From: Rhodobacteraceae bacterium HTCC2150
Lineage (GTDB): Bacteria > Pseudomonadota > Alphaproteobacteria > Rhodobacterales > Rhodobacteraceae
Direction: 5' to 3'
Assembly: GCA_000169395.1 (NCBI GenBank)
Contig: AAXZ01000001.1
Location: 744,001-808,000 of the forward strand
Length of the DNA stretch: 64,000 nucleotides
The notes below the pieces were generated by a model. That model ran no database searches, was not told the DNA's origin, and was given only the letters and a program-made list of their open reading frames with translations. Shown here piece by piece: positions 34,119-42,109 of this stretch. How positions within the stretch are numbered: position 1 is the stretch's first letter; the number at the start of each line of letters is the position of its first letter. Made by a program: the position numbers and the translations under genes.

Positions 34119-35696
34119 ATGACTGGCAAAGAACAACAGGGGCGGCCTTCATCGGCCGCCCCAGCCGTTGCAGCCCCTGCCATTGAATTGGTCGGGATTT
34201 CCAAGGCATTCGGGCCAGTACAGGCCAACAAAGATATTTCCATCAACGTTTCACGCGGTACCATTCACGGTATCATCGGGGAAAACGGGGCTGGAAAATC
34301 CACCTTGATGTCAATCCTTTACGGTTTTTACAAAGCTGATAAAGGCGAAATTTACATTGGTGGCAAACAAGTTCAAATTCCAGACAGTCAGGCCGCGATT
34401 GCCGCCGGTATCGGGATGGTGTTCCAGCACTTTAAACTGGTTGAAAATTTCACAATTCTGGAAAATGTTGTGCTGGGCGCCGAAGATGGCCCTTGGTTGC
34501 GCCCGTCGTTGGCCAAAGCCCGCAAGCAATTGACCGAATTGTCCGAAGAATATGAATTGAATGTTGATCCAGATGCCCTGGTTGAAGACATCGGCGTGGG
34601 CATGCAACAGCGCGTGGAAATTCTTAAGGCGCTGTATCGCAAGGCCGACATTCTGATTTTGGATGAGCCAACGGGCGTTTTAACGCCAGCTGAGGCTGAC
34701 CATCTTTTCCGCATCCTGCGTGGTCTGCGCAAAGAGGGTAAGACTGTCATTCTGATTACCCACAAATTGCGCGAGATCATGGAAGTAACCGATACCGTCA
34801 GTGTGATGCGGCGCGGTGAAATGACGGCCACGGTTAAGACAGCGGAAACAAGCCCCGCTGATTTGGCCGAACTGATGGTCGGTCGTAAGGTGTTGCTGCG
34901 CGTTGACAAAGAACCCGCCAAAACAGGGGCGACGGTTCTGGATGTGCGCGATCTGCGTGTCGTGGATGAGGACAATGTTGAACGCGTGAAAAACATCTCG
35001 TTTGAAATCAAAGCGGGTGAAATTCTGGGCATTGCAGGTGTTGCAGGAAACGGACAATCCGAATTGCTAGAGGTGTTGGGTGGTTATACCAACGGCACTG
35101 GTACAATTACAGTGAATGGTCAAGAAATTGATCTAAGTGGCAAGTTTTCAGACGGTCAATCACGGCGTGCACGCGGCATTGCCCACGTGCCAGAGGACAG
35201 GCAATCCGAAGGCTTGATTATGGACTTCTTTGCCTGGGAAAACATCGCCTTTGGTTATCACAATGACCCTGCGTACCAACGTGGCATGTTGATTGATAAT
35301 GCGGCCATTCGCGCGGATACCGAGGGTAAAATCGAACGCTTTGATATACGCCCTGCGAATGGCTGGCTGACGGCCAAAAACTTCTCTGGTGGTAACCAGC
35401 AAAAGATCGTTTTGTCCCGTGAAATCGAACGTAATCCTGATTTATTGCTGGTTGGGCAACCAACACGCGGTGTTGATATTGGTGCGATTGAATTCATTCA
35501 CCAACAGATTGTCGCCCTACGTGATGCAGGCAAAGCGATCCTTTTAGTCAGCGTTGAGCTTGAGGAAATCTTGTCTCTGTCTGATCGTATTGCGGTGATG
35601 TTTGATGGTCGGATAATGGGCGAGCGTTTGCCCAATGAAACAGATGAAAAAGAGCTGGGCTTGTTAATGGCAGGCATGGAAACGGGGGCTGCTTAG
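34119..35696 (+). CDS. ABC transporter ATP-binding protein, two fused domains (nucleoside-type)
   Basis: A 525-residue tandem ATPase of the RbsA/MglA/YufO kind. The first domain has Walker A GENGAGKST, Walker B LILDEPTGVL and a degenerate signature, VGMQQRVEI. The second domain has a degenerate Walker A (GVAGNGQSE) but a good signature, NFSGGNQQKIVLSREI. This asymmetry is normal in the subfamily. It energises import of the ligand captured by the BMP protein two bases upstream. The start at 34119 has no strong ribosome site, pointing to coupling. The stop is immediately followed by the permease ATG. Confidence 0.94.
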   Translation: MTGKEQQGRPSSAAPAVAAPAIELVGISKAFGPVQANKDISINVSRGTIHGIIGENGAGKSTLMSILYGFYKADKGEIYIGGKQVQIPDSQAAIAAGIGMVFQHFKLVENFTILENVVLGAEDGPWLRPSLAKARKQLTELSEEYELNVDPDALVEDIGVGMQQRVEILKALYRKADILILDEPTGVLTPAEADHLFRILRGLRKEGKTVILITHKLREIMEVTDTVSVMRRGEMTATVKTAETSPADLAELMVGRKVLLRVDKEPAKTGATVLDVRDLRVVDEDNVERVKNISFEIKAGEILGIAGVAGNGQSELLEVLGGYTNGTGTITVNGQEIDLSGKFSDGQSRRARGIAHVPEDRQSEGLIMDFFAWENIAFGYHNDPAYQRGMLIDNAAIRADTEGKIERFDIRPANGWLTAKNFSGGNQQKIVLSREIERNPDLLLVGQPTRGVDIGAIEFIHQQIVALRDAGKAILLVSVELEEILSLSDRIAVMFDGRIMGERLPNETDEKELGLLMAGMETGAA

Positions 35697-36791
35697 ATGG
35701 ATAAGATGCCAAAATGGGCTGACGTTGTTTTGATCCCATTGATCAATTTCGCACTGGCGATGTTTGTTTCTGGACTTGTAATTTTGGCCATTGGCAAAGA
35801 TCCGATTGTTGCCATTAAGACCATGATTGAAGGCGCTTTTTATACAACGAACGGCGTCGGTTATACGCTGTATTATGCCACCAATTTCATCTTTACGGGC
35901 TTGGCTGTTTCGGTCGCGTTTCATGCACGGATGTTTAACATTGGTGGTGAAGGTCAGGCACTGTTGGGTGGTCTTGGTGTGGCGTTGATGTGTCTTTGGA
36001 TTGATTGGCCACACTGGACGATCGCGTTAATTTTTGCGGCGGGTGCTGCTGCAGTATTCGGCGCGGCTTGGGCGGCTATTCCTGCATGGCTGCAATCAAA
36101 ACGTGGCAGTCACATCGTGATTACCACGATCATGTTCAACTTTATCGGCTTTTCATTGCTGAATTACGTCTTGGTGAATAATTTGCGACCCACAGGGTCA
36201 ATGGATCCGGCATCGGCTAAATTTGTTTCCAGCGCGCATTTGCCTACGTTCCATGAAATGCTGGCGCCATTTGGCATCGCGTTTTCCAAACACTCACCCG
36301 CTAATGTGACATTCCTGATCGCGCTATTGGCGGCGGTGTTGGTGTGGATTTTGATCTGGCACACCCGATTGGGCTATCAAATTCGCGGCTACGGCCATTC
36401 TGAATCGGCTGCAAAATACGCGGGAATATCACCCCACAAAATTATCATGATTTCGATGCTTATATCCGGTGGATTGGCTGGTATGATGGCGATCAATAAC
36501 GTTATGGGTGAGGCCGAGCGCCTTGTTCTGAATGCAACCGAGGGCGCGGGCTTTATTGGTATCGCGGTGGCCCTTATGGGGCGGTCGCATCCTGTCGGCG
36601 TTGTGATTGCTGCTGTGTTGTTTGGGTTTCTTTATCAAGGCGGGGCTGAACTGGCGCTTTGGCAAAACATTCCGCGCGAATTGGTTGTCGTGATCCAAGC
36701 CTTGGTGATTTTGTTCACGGGCGCGCTTGATAATATGGTGCGTGGTCCAGTGGAACGCGTGTTCCTGCGTCTGCGCGGGGGGGCAAGCTAA
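35697..36791 (+). CDS. ABC transporter permease (BMP-associated), first subunit
   Basis: A 364-residue inner-membrane permease of the BPD_transp_2 family with about ten hydrophobic segments. The conserved HARMFNIGGEGQALLGGLG and the cytoplasmic coupling region YGHSESAAKYAGISPHKIIMIS (seen in two parts) are characteristic. The ATG follows the ATPase stop with no spacing, and the TAA overlaps the start of the second permease (TAATG). Together they form the heterodimeric channel. Confidence 0.93.
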   Translation: MDKMPKWADVVLIPLINFALAMFVSGLVILAIGKDPIVAIKTMIEGAFYTTNGVGYTLYYATNFIFTGLAVSVAFHARMFNIGGEGQALLGGLGVALMCLWIDWPHWTIALIFAAGAAAVFGAAWAAIPAWLQSKRGSHIVITTIMFNFIGFSLLNYVLVNNLRPTGSMDPASAKFVSSAHLPTFHEMLAPFGIAFSKHSPANVTFLIALLAAVLVWILIWHTRLGYQIRGYGHSESAAKYAGISPHKIIMISMLISGGLAGMMAINNVMGEAERLVLNATEGAGFIGIAVALMGRSHPVGVVIAAVLFGFLYQGGAELALWQNIPRELVVVIQALVILFTGALDNMVRGPVERVFLRLRGGAS

Positions 36792-37756
36792 TGGATTTTA
36801 TGACCATCATCCAAATTCTAGACAGCACGATGCGTCTGGCAACGCCTTTGTTGTTGGCTTGTCTTGCGGGTTTGTTTTCAGAGCGCGCTGGTATTTTTGA
36901 TATCGGCCTAGAGGGTAAAATGCTGGCCGCGGCCTTTGTTTCTGCTGCTGTTGCCGCGGTTTCAGGTTCTGTCTGGGTTGGGTTGCTGGCGGGCATGGGC
37001 GCGTCAATCTTCTTGTCGCTGTTGCATGGCCTTGCCTCGATTACATTTCGCGGTGATCAGTTGATTTCAGGCGTCGCAATCAACTTCCTTGCCGCTGGAT
37101 TAACCGTTGTTATTGGCCAAAGCTGGTTTCAAATTGGGGGGCGCACGCCGTCGCTTTCGGGCGATGGGCGTTTCTTGCCGATAAATTGGCCCTTTGCAGA
37201 GGCGTTGAGCGAAACACCTGTTATTGGTGGTATTTATTCGGAACTAATTTCTGGTCATACCATTCTGGTCTACGTTTCGCTGTTGATTGTTCCGCTGTCT
37301 TGGTACGTGCTTTTCCGCACGCGTTTCGGTCTTCGCCTACGCGCAGTTGGGGAAAACCCAGCGGCTGTTGATACGGCGGGTGTTTCCGTCATTCGTTTGC
37401 GTTATTCGGCGGTCATCATTTGTGGCGTTCTTTGTGGTTTGGCAGGGGCTTATCTTGCCACTGGCTTGGCGGCTGGCTTCGTTAAGGAAATGACGGCTGG
37501 CCGTGGCTTCATTGCGTTGGCTGCGCTGATTTTTGCAAAATGGCGCCCATGGCATGCGCTTTATGCCTGTTTGCTGTTTGGTTTCTTAGAGGCGATCGGA
37601 AACCGTTTCCAAAGCATTGAGATCATCGGAATTTCGGTTCCAGTTCAGTTTATGCAAGCGCTGCCTTATATTTTGACAGTGGTTATTTTGGCTGGTTTCG
37701 TTGGAAAAGCGGTTCCACCACGGGCGGGTGGTCAACCTTATGTTAAGGAACGATAG
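36791..37756 (+). CDS. ABC transporter permease (BMP-associated), second subunit
   Basis: A 321-residue permease of the same family with about nine hydrophobic segments. FSERAGIFDIGLEGKML near the N terminus is the equivalent of the GGEGQ motif in the first subunit. RAVGENPAAVDTAGVSVIRLRY is the coupling helix region facing the ATPase. It is the last gene of the four-gene importer operon, converging on the short-chain dehydrogenase gene 15 bases away. No clear terminator hairpin is seen in that gap. Confidence 0.93.
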   Translation: MDFMTIIQILDSTMRLATPLLLACLAGLFSERAGIFDIGLEGKMLAAAFVSAAVAAVSGSVWVGLLAGMGASIFLSLLHGLASITFRGDQLISGVAINFLAAGLTVVIGQSWFQIGGRTPSLSGDGRFLPINWPFAEALSETPVIGGIYSELISGHTILVYVSLLIVPLSWYVLFRTRFGLRLRAVGENPAAVDTAGVSVIRLRYSAVIICGVLCGLAGAYLATGLAAGFVKEMTAGRGFIALAALIFAKWRPWHALYACLLFGFLEAIGNRFQSIEIIGISVPVQFMQALPYILTVVILAGFVGKAVPPRAGGQPYVKER

Positions 37757-37771
37757 CTTCTTTAACCGACT

Positions 37772-38488
37772 TTAACCGCGCCCTAGGTAAGGCATCTGAT
37801 TGGCCATAATCGTCATCGTTTGCACATTCACATCAAGCGGCAAGTTGGCCATGTGAAAAACCGCGTCTGCCGCGTGGCGTACATCCATCATTGGTGGGGG
37901 TGTCGCGGCGGCGGCGGCGATTGCCTCAACGATTTCGGTGCGGGCATTCCCGATGTCAATTTGGCTGCACACGATGTTTAGGGGACGCCCATCCAACCCG
38001 ATGGATTTGGTCATGCCAGTGATGGCGTGTTTGGTCGCCGTGTAAGCCAGTGAGCCCTCACGTGGGGTGTGCGCTGAGATGGATCCATTGTTGATAATTC
38101 GGCCACCCTGAGGCGTTTGTTTGCGCATTTGGGCAAAAGCAGCACGCGCAGTGTAAAACATGCCAGTTAGGTTTACATTGACGGTGGTCAGCCAATCTTC
38201 ATCTGTAATTTCATCCACGACGGCGCCGCTTGGAAAAACGCCAGCGTTGTTAAATATTGCATCCAACCGTCCACATGATTTAGCGAATTCTGAAACAGCT
38301 TTGTCCACGGCGAACCTGTTGGTCACATCCACGGCGTAAATTTCTGCGTTCTGATTTCCGTCGGCAATTTCGCTTAATTTGTCAGCGCGGCGTGCCAACA
38401 AACCGACGTGCCAGCCTTCGTTCAAAAACTTTTGTGTGGTTGCACGCCCGATCCCCGAACTGGCACCTGTTATCAAAATCGAAGGCAT
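37772..38488 (-). CDS. SDR-family oxidoreductase
   Basis: A 238-residue classical short-chain dehydrogenase. The cofactor loop is TGASSGIG (7-14); NNAG and the catalytic serine (NGSIS) precede the Y-x-x-x-K pair in AYTATKHAI. An NADP preference is suggested by the basic ARRADK stretch after the second strand. The substrate is unknown. The start overlaps the helicase stop by one base (TAATG on the minus strand), so it is the distal gene of that unit. Confidence 0.92.
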   Translation of the reverse strand: MPSILITGASSGIGRATTQKFLNEGWHVGLLARRADKLSEIADGNQNAEIYAVDVTNRFAVDKAVSEFAKSCGRLDAIFNNAGVFPSGAVVDEITDEDWLTTVNVNLTGMFYTARAAFAQMRKQTPQGGRIINNGSISAHTPREGSLAYTATKHAITGMTKSIGLDGRPLNIVCSQIDIGNARTEIVEAIAAAAATPPPMMDVRHAADAVFHMANLPLDVNVQTMTIMANQMPYLGRG

Positions 38489-40032
38489 TATGTTTCCTCA
38501 GTCTCTGTTTGCAAGGTTAAGGGCGCTGTCACACCACTTAGATCAGCCACTGTTAGGGGCGTCGTTGGTCGCGATAAACGATTGCGTGTTACCCAAATAA
38601 GCCGATCAGAGGCGCGGGTGATGGCCACATAAGCAAGGCGTTTCCACAATGGTTGCCCCGCCTCAATGCGCCCCGCCCGAGAGGCTGCATAAAGATCGGG
38701 CGCAAACACTTGAACAGTGTCCCATTGTGATCCCTGTGCTTTGTGAATTGTCACGGCGGCACCATGTAAAAACGTAGCCCCCATGCGGGCGGCAAAGGGA
38801 ATGAACGGTTCTTCGTCTTTGGTTGATTCAATCTTTACAATCGATGCTGCGCTGATTTGTGGATCGTCCGCGCCAAATATATGAATTCGCGAAAAACCAG
38901 GTTTGCGACCAGGCCCCAAATAGACAACCTGCGCGCCCTTAATAAGGCCGCGTGCCTCTAGGTCGACGCGCTTTTTGCGGTGTTTCATCGGCAACTCGAT
39001 CCCGTCACAAATAAGGGGTTCGCCAGCCAATAATTCATCTTCGGGCGCACCAAAGGCGGCGCGAAATGCATGTATCAAACGTATTCGTGTATTGTTGCGC
39101 CAGACCAGAACAGGGGATCGCGCCATCAAATCGCTTTCAACCCTTTGGCCTAAAACGACACGTTCATCTTTGGCCGCAGCCTCGGCCACTAAGCGTTCAA
39201 ACGCTTCAAACCCGATACTGTCATCACCCAAGGCGTGTGCCAAATCCAAAATCGGGTTGTCATTTGCTTGTCTGTGAACCCGCGACAGGATCATTTTGCG
39301 ACCTTCGGGTAATTGATCAAAAACCATTTCACCGGATTGCCCTACAGGGGCCAATTGGGCGGGATCACCAAATAAAACCAGCGTGGAAAAGATTTCCTTC
39401 AAATCATTCAACTGTTTTTCATCGAGCATTGAGGATTCATCGACAAAGCCAATGTCTAGTGGATCTTCGCGCCGCTTCCATCCTGTGATGAAATCAGAAC
39501 CACGCAGACCTGCGGCTGCTAGTGCACCTGGAATAGATTTGTTGGTTTGATAAAAGGCAAACGCGCGATCAAGAGCAACCTCGGTCAAGCCTTCGATTTC
39601 AGGTTTTTCGCCCTCACCGGCCAACCATTCGGCAATCCGCTCATATTCAGGATCATACATCGGCGTGTACAAAATGCGGTGGATTGTTGTTGCTGGCACG
39701 CCGTGGTTCCGCAAAACACTGGCGGCCTTATTGGTTGGTGCCAAAATTGCCAAAGTGCGGCGATCTTGTTTTTTGCGCCCCTCGTAGTCGCCAGAAATTA
39801 CCTCAACACCTGCTTCTGCGATGGCTTTATACAGCTCAGATAACAACAGTGTTTTTCCAGAACCCGCCTTGCCGATCACCGCTTGAACGGTTGGTTTGCT
39901 CATCGATTGGGGCATGGTGGTGCCCTCAATTAAATCGACTCCAGCCTTTTCCAACACTTCTGCAACCCGATCATAGGCATCAGTTTGATCGTCTGAAAAT
40001 ACGATGTTTTGTGGGGTGCTATGTTCGCTCAT
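38488..40032 (-). CDS. RecD-like ATP-dependent DNA helicase
   Basis: A 514-residue superfamily 1 helicase of the RecD/UvrD_C_2 type. Walker A is GKAGSGKT (54-61), motif Ia region is LAPTNKAASVLR, motif II is DESSMLDEKQL, motif III is FGDPAQLAPVG, and the C-terminal motif V region is TIHKAQGSQWDTVQVF with VAITRASDRL. It probably acts 5'-3' in DNA repair. The ATG at 40032 gives the usual compact N terminus; no strong ribosome site is visible. luxI ends 50 bases upstream, so read-through from the luxI promoter is possible. Confidence 0.93.
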   Translation of the reverse strand: MSEHSTPQNIVFSDDQTDAYDRVAEVLEKAGVDLIEGTTMPQSMSKPTVQAVIGKAGSGKTLLLSELYKAIAEAGVEVISGDYEGRKKQDRRTLAILAPTNKAASVLRNHGVPATTIHRILYTPMYDPEYERIAEWLAGEGEKPEIEGLTEVALDRAFAFYQTNKSIPGALAAAGLRGSDFITGWKRREDPLDIGFVDESSMLDEKQLNDLKEIFSTLVLFGDPAQLAPVGQSGEMVFDQLPEGRKMILSRVHRQANDNPILDLAHALGDDSIGFEAFERLVAEAAAKDERVVLGQRVESDLMARSPVLVWRNNTRIRLIHAFRAAFGAPEDELLAGEPLICDGIELPMKHRKKRVDLEARGLIKGAQVVYLGPGRKPGFSRIHIFGADDPQISAASIVKIESTKDEEPFIPFAARMGATFLHGAAVTIHKAQGSQWDTVQVFAPDLYAASRAGRIEAGQPLWKRLAYVAITRASDRLIWVTRNRLSRPTTPLTVADLSGVTAPLTLQTETEET

Positions 40033-40082
40033 AGGGGCGACCATAAAGGGCCAATTCAGCCATGACCAGCGATCAAACGCAT

Positions 40083-40700
40083 CTAGGCGGCAATTGGGCG
40101 CCCTTGGTCCCGTTGCCAGCAATGCGCCGCAAATTGGCTTGGCAATCCGGCAAGGCGCGCCAATCTTAAAGGGACAATTTTGTCGAAGGTCCAAAGGCCG
40201 GCACTGATTGCGTCGCGACCTTTGCCAGCGGTTCCTAGAACCTTGGGTGACCATTGCAATGTGCGGTAAATTCGGATCATGCGTTTGTCAAAAACGCCAA
40301 CGGAATGTGAAAGGCCCATAGCAAGGCCCAGTTCTGCACCTGCTAACATCAAAGCGGCTGTCACCTTACCTGGGGCATCTGGAGCCAAACAAAATCGGGT
40401 GGTTTCCCAGATGTTTTTGTCCACAATTTTGTGGCCTGCGACATGGACAAAATGATCGTTAATCATCGTAGCACCCGTTGTTGGCAAAAATCGCATTGAT
40501 CCACCATGTCGGCCATCTTTTCGCTGCCAAATAGCATAAATTGCGGTGTCTGTGTCATAGTTGTCTTGTTCCCATCCATTTGCATCAACTGATACGTCCC
40601 ATTTTAAACGCGTGGAAAACTGATGGGCACGATCCTTAAACATACTGTCTTGCAAATAGGGATATTGGGCCAGTGATTGTGCAGTTAAATACCGGATCAT
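40083..40700 (-). CDS. luxI: acyl-homoserine-lactone synthase (LuxI family)
   Basis: A 205-residue autoinducer synthase that makes N-acyl-homoserine lactone from S-adenosylmethionine and an acyl-ACP. The invariant positions are present: R24, F28 and W34 in the N-terminal region, E44, D46 and D49 in GWEQDNYD, R70 in GSMRFLP, and E99 with R102 in ETTRFC. AGAGG precedes the ATG. luxR lies upstream in the same direction, with 260 bases between them that contain inverted repeats. Acyl chain length cannot be read from the sequence. Confidence 0.95.
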   Translation of the reverse strand: MIRYLTAQSLAQYPYLQDSMFKDRAHQFSTRLKWDVSVDANGWEQDNYDTDTAIYAIWQRKDGRHGGSMRFLPTTGATMINDHFVHVAGHKIVDKNIWETTRFCLAPDAPGKVTAALMLAGAELGLAMGLSHSVGVFDKRMIRIYRTLQWSPKVLGTAGKGRDAISAGLWTFDKIVPLRLARLAGLPSQFAAHCWQRDQGRPIAA

Positions 40701-40885
40701 TGAAAGGCCTCTTGTTAGTGAAAGGGCCTTTGAATTGCGGGTTTTAACTTAATTTTTTCCTAGCGTTCGAGGGCAAAAATTACGGGCAACGGGCCGCGCG
40801 CGCCACGGTTGAATGCTGATTTTTGACACATTCACGGGCTGAAAGGCGAAATTTTTCGGTGTGTTAAGAAGGGGATTTTCTTACT

Positions 40886-40917
40886 AATCCACATGGATTT
40901 TGCACGATTTTGTGGAT
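40886..40917. promoter_or_regulatory. inverted repeats upstream of luxI (candidate LuxR box)
   Basis: AATCCA (40886-40891) and TGGATT (40894-40899) form a dyad with a two-base centre. An overlapping pair, ATCCACA (40887-40893) and TGTGGAT (40911-40917), uses the same left arm. They lie about 190 bases upstream of luxI and 44 bases past the luxR stop. A LuxR-AHL operator is plausible but the sequence does not match the classic lux box. Confidence 0.35.
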
Positions 40918-40960
40918 GAAATTGTTCAATTTTTTGGAAAATTTTCGTCAGTTTTAGCGG

Positions 40961-41674
40961 CTAGACAACGATTAATCCACGCGAAAGAGCGGCCGCCACG
41001 GCGTGTGTTGTGTTTGCAGAACCTAACTTGAAACGAGCCGCCTCGATGTAAACGCGCAGGGTGTGTTCTGATATTTTCAAAGTGTCCGCAGCATGGGCAC
41101 GGCTGTACCCCATGGCCAATAGGGTCAATGAATCTGACTCGCGCGGGGAAAGCGCTTTGACTGGCGACATCAGCTTTCCGTGTTCAATTTCTAGGGCTTT
41201 GTTATTTAGATAGTGGGCAATCAAAATCATTTGGCGATGATGTTCAGCGGTAAATTTTGCCCAACATCCATCCTTGCAATTGTCGTTGACGGTGAACAGA
41301 GCAAATTGTCCGGCGGGTCCCCTGATCGGAACAGATAGCCCCTGATTTCCAACCCCATTGTCTAACGCTTCACCTAAAAAACGTCGCGAACCCTTGCTAG
41401 ACCAATCCAGTTCTTTCCATGTGACGGGTTGAAAGCTTTGGAAACATCCCAGAACTACGGGGTCAATGCGTTCATAGTTTTGTTCGACATAATGTTGGGT
41501 CCATTCGTCGGTGTATGTCAGAACGCCATATTGTTCGCCGGTGCTTTTGACGGAATGGTAAACAAGATGCTCTACATCATAAAGATCACGTATTCCAAGA
41601 ATTACGTTTTGCAGATCATCAAGCGTCTTCGCCTGCTGCAACTGATCGATAAACGCTTCCAGTTTGTTCTGCAT
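40961..41674 (-). CDS. luxR: LuxR-family quorum-sensing transcriptional regulator
   Basis: A 237-residue regulator with an N-terminal autoinducer-binding domain (about 15-160) and a C-terminal LuxR helix-turn-helix (about 172-235). The ligand pocket positions are seen in the W-x-x-x-Y of TDEWTQHYVEQ, then ERIDPVV, and the following VTWKEL. The DNA-binding part includes LSPRESDSLTLLAMGYS and ISEHTLRVYIEAARFKLG. It presumably senses the AHL made by the downstream LuxI. Its first 56 bases overlap the end of the small gene 41619-41846, suggesting coupled translation. Confidence 0.95.
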   Translation of the reverse strand: MQNKLEAFIDQLQQAKTLDDLQNVILGIRDLYDVEHLVYHSVKSTGEQYGVLTYTDEWTQHYVEQNYERIDPVVLGCFQSFQPVTWKELDWSSKGSRRFLGEALDNGVGNQGLSVPIRGPAGQFALFTVNDNCKDGCWAKFTAEHHRQMILIAHYLNNKALEIEHGKLMSPVKALSPRESDSLTLLAMGYSRAHAADTLKISEHTLRVYIEAARFKLGSANTTHAVAAALSRGLIVV

Positions 41675-41846
41675 TTGTAACGGATGCCAACCCTAATTCT
41701 TGGCCGGCCGAATTTGCGTTTGATGCCATTTCAGTCGTCGCCACCATCAGTGCATCATCCAATTGCTCAGCAAGCTGGGGCATACGATTATTAACAGCAA
41801 ACCTGCGAATATCGGCCAGTACGTCTAAAATCCATTCTTGTCCCAT
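41619..41846 (-). CDS. small protein encoded ahead of luxR
   Basis: A 75-residue protein starting MGQEWILDVLADIRRFA, with a helical N-terminal half containing LAEQLDDALMVATTEMA and a polar C terminus. I recall similar short reading frames preceding luxR in roseobacters, but no function is known. GAGG lies before the ATG. The 3' end overlaps luxR by 56 bases in another frame, so its translation may set the level of LuxR. A CtrA-type box lies 20-35 bases upstream of the start codon. Confidence 0.7.
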   Translation of the reverse strand: MGQEWILDVLADIRRFAVNNRMPQLAEQLDDALMVATTEMASNANSAGQELGLASVTNAEQTGSVYRSVAAGEDA

Positions 41847-41865
41847 TTAAACCTCGTTCATTTTG

Positions 41866-41881
41866 GTTAATGTTTCGTTAA
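41866..41881 (-). promoter_or_regulatory. CtrA-type binding box upstream of the luxR operon
   Basis: Read on the minus strand, the site is TTAA-CGAAACA-TTAAC, a perfect match to the full CtrA consensus TTAA-N7-TTAAC known from Caulobacter and Rhodobacterales. It lies 20-35 bases upstream of the small gene at 41846 that overlaps luxR. At this distance CtrA could repress from the leader, or activate a start site close to the gene. Confidence 0.55.
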
Positions 41882-41919
41882 AATTGGGCTTTTGAAGCTC
41901 GCCCTAGCTCGGATAAATA

Positions 41920-41931
41920 TTGGTTAACCAA
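41920..41931. promoter_or_regulatory. TTGGTTAACCAA palindrome upstream of the luxR operon
   Basis: A perfect 12-base palindrome about 74 bases upstream of the ATG at 41846, in an AT-rich stretch. It contains a TTAACC half-site of the kind bound by CtrA, and could also be an operator for another regulator. Confidence 0.35.
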
Positions 41932-42030
41932 AAGAATATCATTGGATTCAAATATTTACCTACTCACGACTTCTTACTCCCCAATAATGGCGAGGTGTGA
42001 ATTTCCAAGTTATTGAAATAGCTAGATACG

Positions 42031-42072
42031 AAAAAACCCCCACTCTTTAGTTCTAAAGGACGGGGGTTTTTT
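42031..42072. terminator. strong bidirectional intrinsic terminator downstream of ccr
   Basis: AAAAAACCCCC (42031-42041) pairs with GGGGGTTTTTT (42062-42072), and within the loop CTTTAG (42045-42050) pairs with CTAAAG (42053-42058). A U tract is produced in both directions. It lies 38 bases past the stop of ccr, which reads toward it, and insulates the luxR operon promoter. Confidence 0.93.
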
Positions 42073-42109
42073 ATTGTTTTCGAATTTCCAAAGAATCGCC
42101 GATGACAGA

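Noticed and set aside
34388-35032. Minus-strand 214-codon open frame
   Set aside because: Antisense shadow of the ABC ATPase gene; serine/arginine-rich with no recognisable domain.
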